6,265 nt of DNA from Candidatus Cloacimonadota bacterium (GTDB lineage Bacteria; Cloacimonadota; Cloacimonadia; Cloacimonadales; TCS61): contig DAOUUD010000105.1 in assembly GCA_030668345.1 (NCBI GenBank), forward strand, positions 1 through 6,265. Direction: 5' to 3'. The translations under genes and the position numbers were made by a program. The notes below the pieces were generated by a model. The model was not told the DNA's origin. It did not search any database and was given only the letters and a program-made list of their open reading frames with translations. Below are positions 5,077 to 6,265 of this stretch, piece after piece (the first letter of the stretch is position 1; the number at the start of each line of letters is the position of its first letter).

Positions 5077-6265
5077 TACTACATCCATTCTGATAGCACT
5101 TCTGCATTTTTTCGTTAGCCCTTACAGGTTCACTCTATATAACTACGACTTGAAATTAGGCGAAATTGCAGAAAAGGATATCATTGCACCTTTCGATTTT
5201 TATGTGTATAAAAGCGATGAAAACCTGCAAGCAGAACAAGAAACAGCAGCTGCAAAAGTACAACCCATTTATAAAGTATCTGAAAACCTGAAATTCAATG
5301 CCCAGAAAAACCTGGATTTTGTTATGCAGCATTTTGCTCTTGCAAACAATAAAAACACCGAGAGTATTCGTAATAAACTTCTTCAGAACGGATATGATGT
5401 CTCCAGTGAAAATGTTAGCTATTTATTGGAAGATAATCGTCGGTTGAATATCTATAATTTTCTTACCGAAGAACTTACCAAGATATTCAATATTGGAATT
5501 TATCCCGATAATTATGCTTACCAGGAAATTAAAATAGCTAAGCTCAATAGAATCACAGATTTTGAATTGAAAAGGCTATATTCACTGGAAGAAGCAAAGA
5601 ATAAGCTTATTTCAAAATTATCTTCTGAACGCGAAAAAAAAACTGTGAGAGAATTGGCAGATATTATACTGATCGAAAACATTGTAGTAGATAATGAAAT
5701 GACCAGCCTGGAGCAACAGAAAGCCAAAGAAAATGTACCCCTTACAGTTGGTAAAATACAAAAGAATGAACAAATAATCGGTAAGAACCAGAAAGTAACT
5801 TCCATAGAACTTTTAAAACTGAATTCATTAGTTAGAACCCAGAAAGATCAACAATCCTCTAAGAGCAATTTTGAGCTTTTAATGTCGTCGCTGGGAACTT
5901 TTTTGCTTTCCATGTTAATCCTTTCTTTTTTCTGTTATGTATTACATTTATTTTTCCCGGAAAATTTTTCTACCCTGTCCAGACTTATAGTCGTTATGGG
6001 AAGTCTCCTGTTTTCAATTATTTTAACCATAATTGTTAATCATGTATTCAAGATTCCTTCCTTAATAATTCCCTTCAGTTTTTCTGTGCTGCTTATAGCA
6101 CTTATTTTCAACCCCCATATTGGAATTTTGTATAATTTTATTAATTTAATTTTTGTTTCTTTATTTTTAAATTGGAGCTTCATCAATCCTGCTATATTGA
6201 GTATTGCATCTTTTGGGGGTATCATTGCCCTTAAGAGAATGAAAAAAAGGCAGGAATACTATCCC
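5048..6265 (+). CDS. 7TM-HD family membrane protein (PgpH/YqfF-type), N-terminal part
   Basis: The gene continues past the window edge; 406 residues are visible. Residues 5-22 are a transmembrane helix. An extracytoplasmic region (about 25-272) has the features I know from 7TMR-HDED domains: D44-I-I-A-P-F-D-F51, V71-Q-P-I-Y75, and the late motif G235-K-I-Q-K-N-E-Q-I-I-G-K-N-Q-K-V-T251. Hydrophobic segments follow at about 279-303, 311-334, 337-354, 356-376 and 379-395, the first of the seven-helix bundle; K396-R-M-K-K-R is a likely cytoplasmic loop. The catalytic HD domain would lie beyond the edge and cannot be checked. Characterised relatives such as PgpH hydrolyse c-di-AMP, so a signalling phosphodiesterase is likely by family. 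The start is weak: TTG at 5048 is the only ATG/GTG/TTG after the in-frame TAA (5033) that keeps the first helix, with no Shine-Dalgarno. The first in-frame ATG is residue 93. Confidence 0.85.
   Translation, partial: MTRSKLILIITTSILIALLHFFVSPYRFTLYNYDLKLGEIAEKDIIAPFDFYVYKSDENLQAEQETAAAKVQPIYKVSENLKFNAQKNLDFVMQHFALANNKNTESIRNKLLQNGYDVSSENVSYLLEDNRRLNIYNFLTEELTKIFNIGIYPDNYAYQEIKIAKLNRITDFELKRLYSLEEAKNKLISKLSSEREKKTVRELADIILIENIVVDNEMTSLEQQKAKENVPLTVGKIQKNEQIIGKNQKVTSIELLKLNSLVRTQKDQQSSKSNFELLMSSLGTFLLSMLILSFFCYVLHLFFPENFSTLSRLIVVMGSLLFSIILTIIVNHVFKIPSLIIPFSFSVLLIALIFNPHIGILYNFINLIFVSLFLNWSFINPAILSIASFGGIIALKRMKKRQEYYP

Noticed and set aside
4600..5088. Minus-strand open frame of 162 codons
   Set aside because: It lies opposite the LysM domains, the terminator and the start of the membrane gene, has no upstream Shine-Dalgarno and no recognisable domain. 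It is a shadow of the LysM coding region.
5011..5118. Short plus-strand frame from an ATG inside the terminator loop (35 codons)
   Set aside because: It has no properly placed Shine-Dalgarno, sits inside a strong terminator, and is in a different frame from the membrane protein. It would matter only if an indel joined the two frames.

Overview
The window is AT-rich bacterial DNA carrying six protein genes in two divergent blocks. The large secreted protein ends in a Por-secretion/FlgD-like tail (YPNPFNP near residue 931, GIYFYKM near 994). That tail points to the Fibrobacteres-Chlorobi-Bacteroidetes (FCB) side of the bacterial tree, and Candidatus Cloacimonadota or a similar uncultured lineage is my best guess. 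The phylum assignment is inference from protein style, not from a marker gene.

Minus-strand block (bases 3626 down to 185): two very small lysine-rich genes (37 and 56 codons, 9 bases apart, each with its own Shine-Dalgarno) lie upstream of a 1015-residue exported protein. That protein has a signal peptide, a probable seven-bladed propeller, a carboxypeptidase-regulatory-like domain, two fibronectin-III-like domains flanking a CBM9-like domain, and a C-terminal sorting domain. About 185 bases beyond its stop hold no gene, only short GGTTC/GAACC inverted repeats.

Plus-strand block (bases 3832 to 6265): a small coiled-coil lipoprotein and a periplasmic protein with two LysM domains form a tight pair that ends at a strong intrinsic terminator (4996-5028). 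About 20 bases later a membrane protein begins and runs off the right edge. It matches the N-terminal part of the 7TM-HD (PgpH/YqfF-type) family, whose known members degrade c-di-AMP. Its start is odd: only a TTG is available, there is no Shine-Dalgarno, and a near-consensus promoter overlaps the start codon.

The divergent intergenic region (3627-3831) carries a plausible promoter toward each block and two perfect 7-bp inverted repeats that could be operators. The common theme is the cell envelope: a secreted adhesion or carbohydrate-facing protein, a lipoprotein with a peptidoglycan-binding partner, and a nucleotide-signalling membrane protein. I see no CRISPR array, RNA gene, insertion sequence or phage gene. 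The least explained element is the pair of tiny basic genes.
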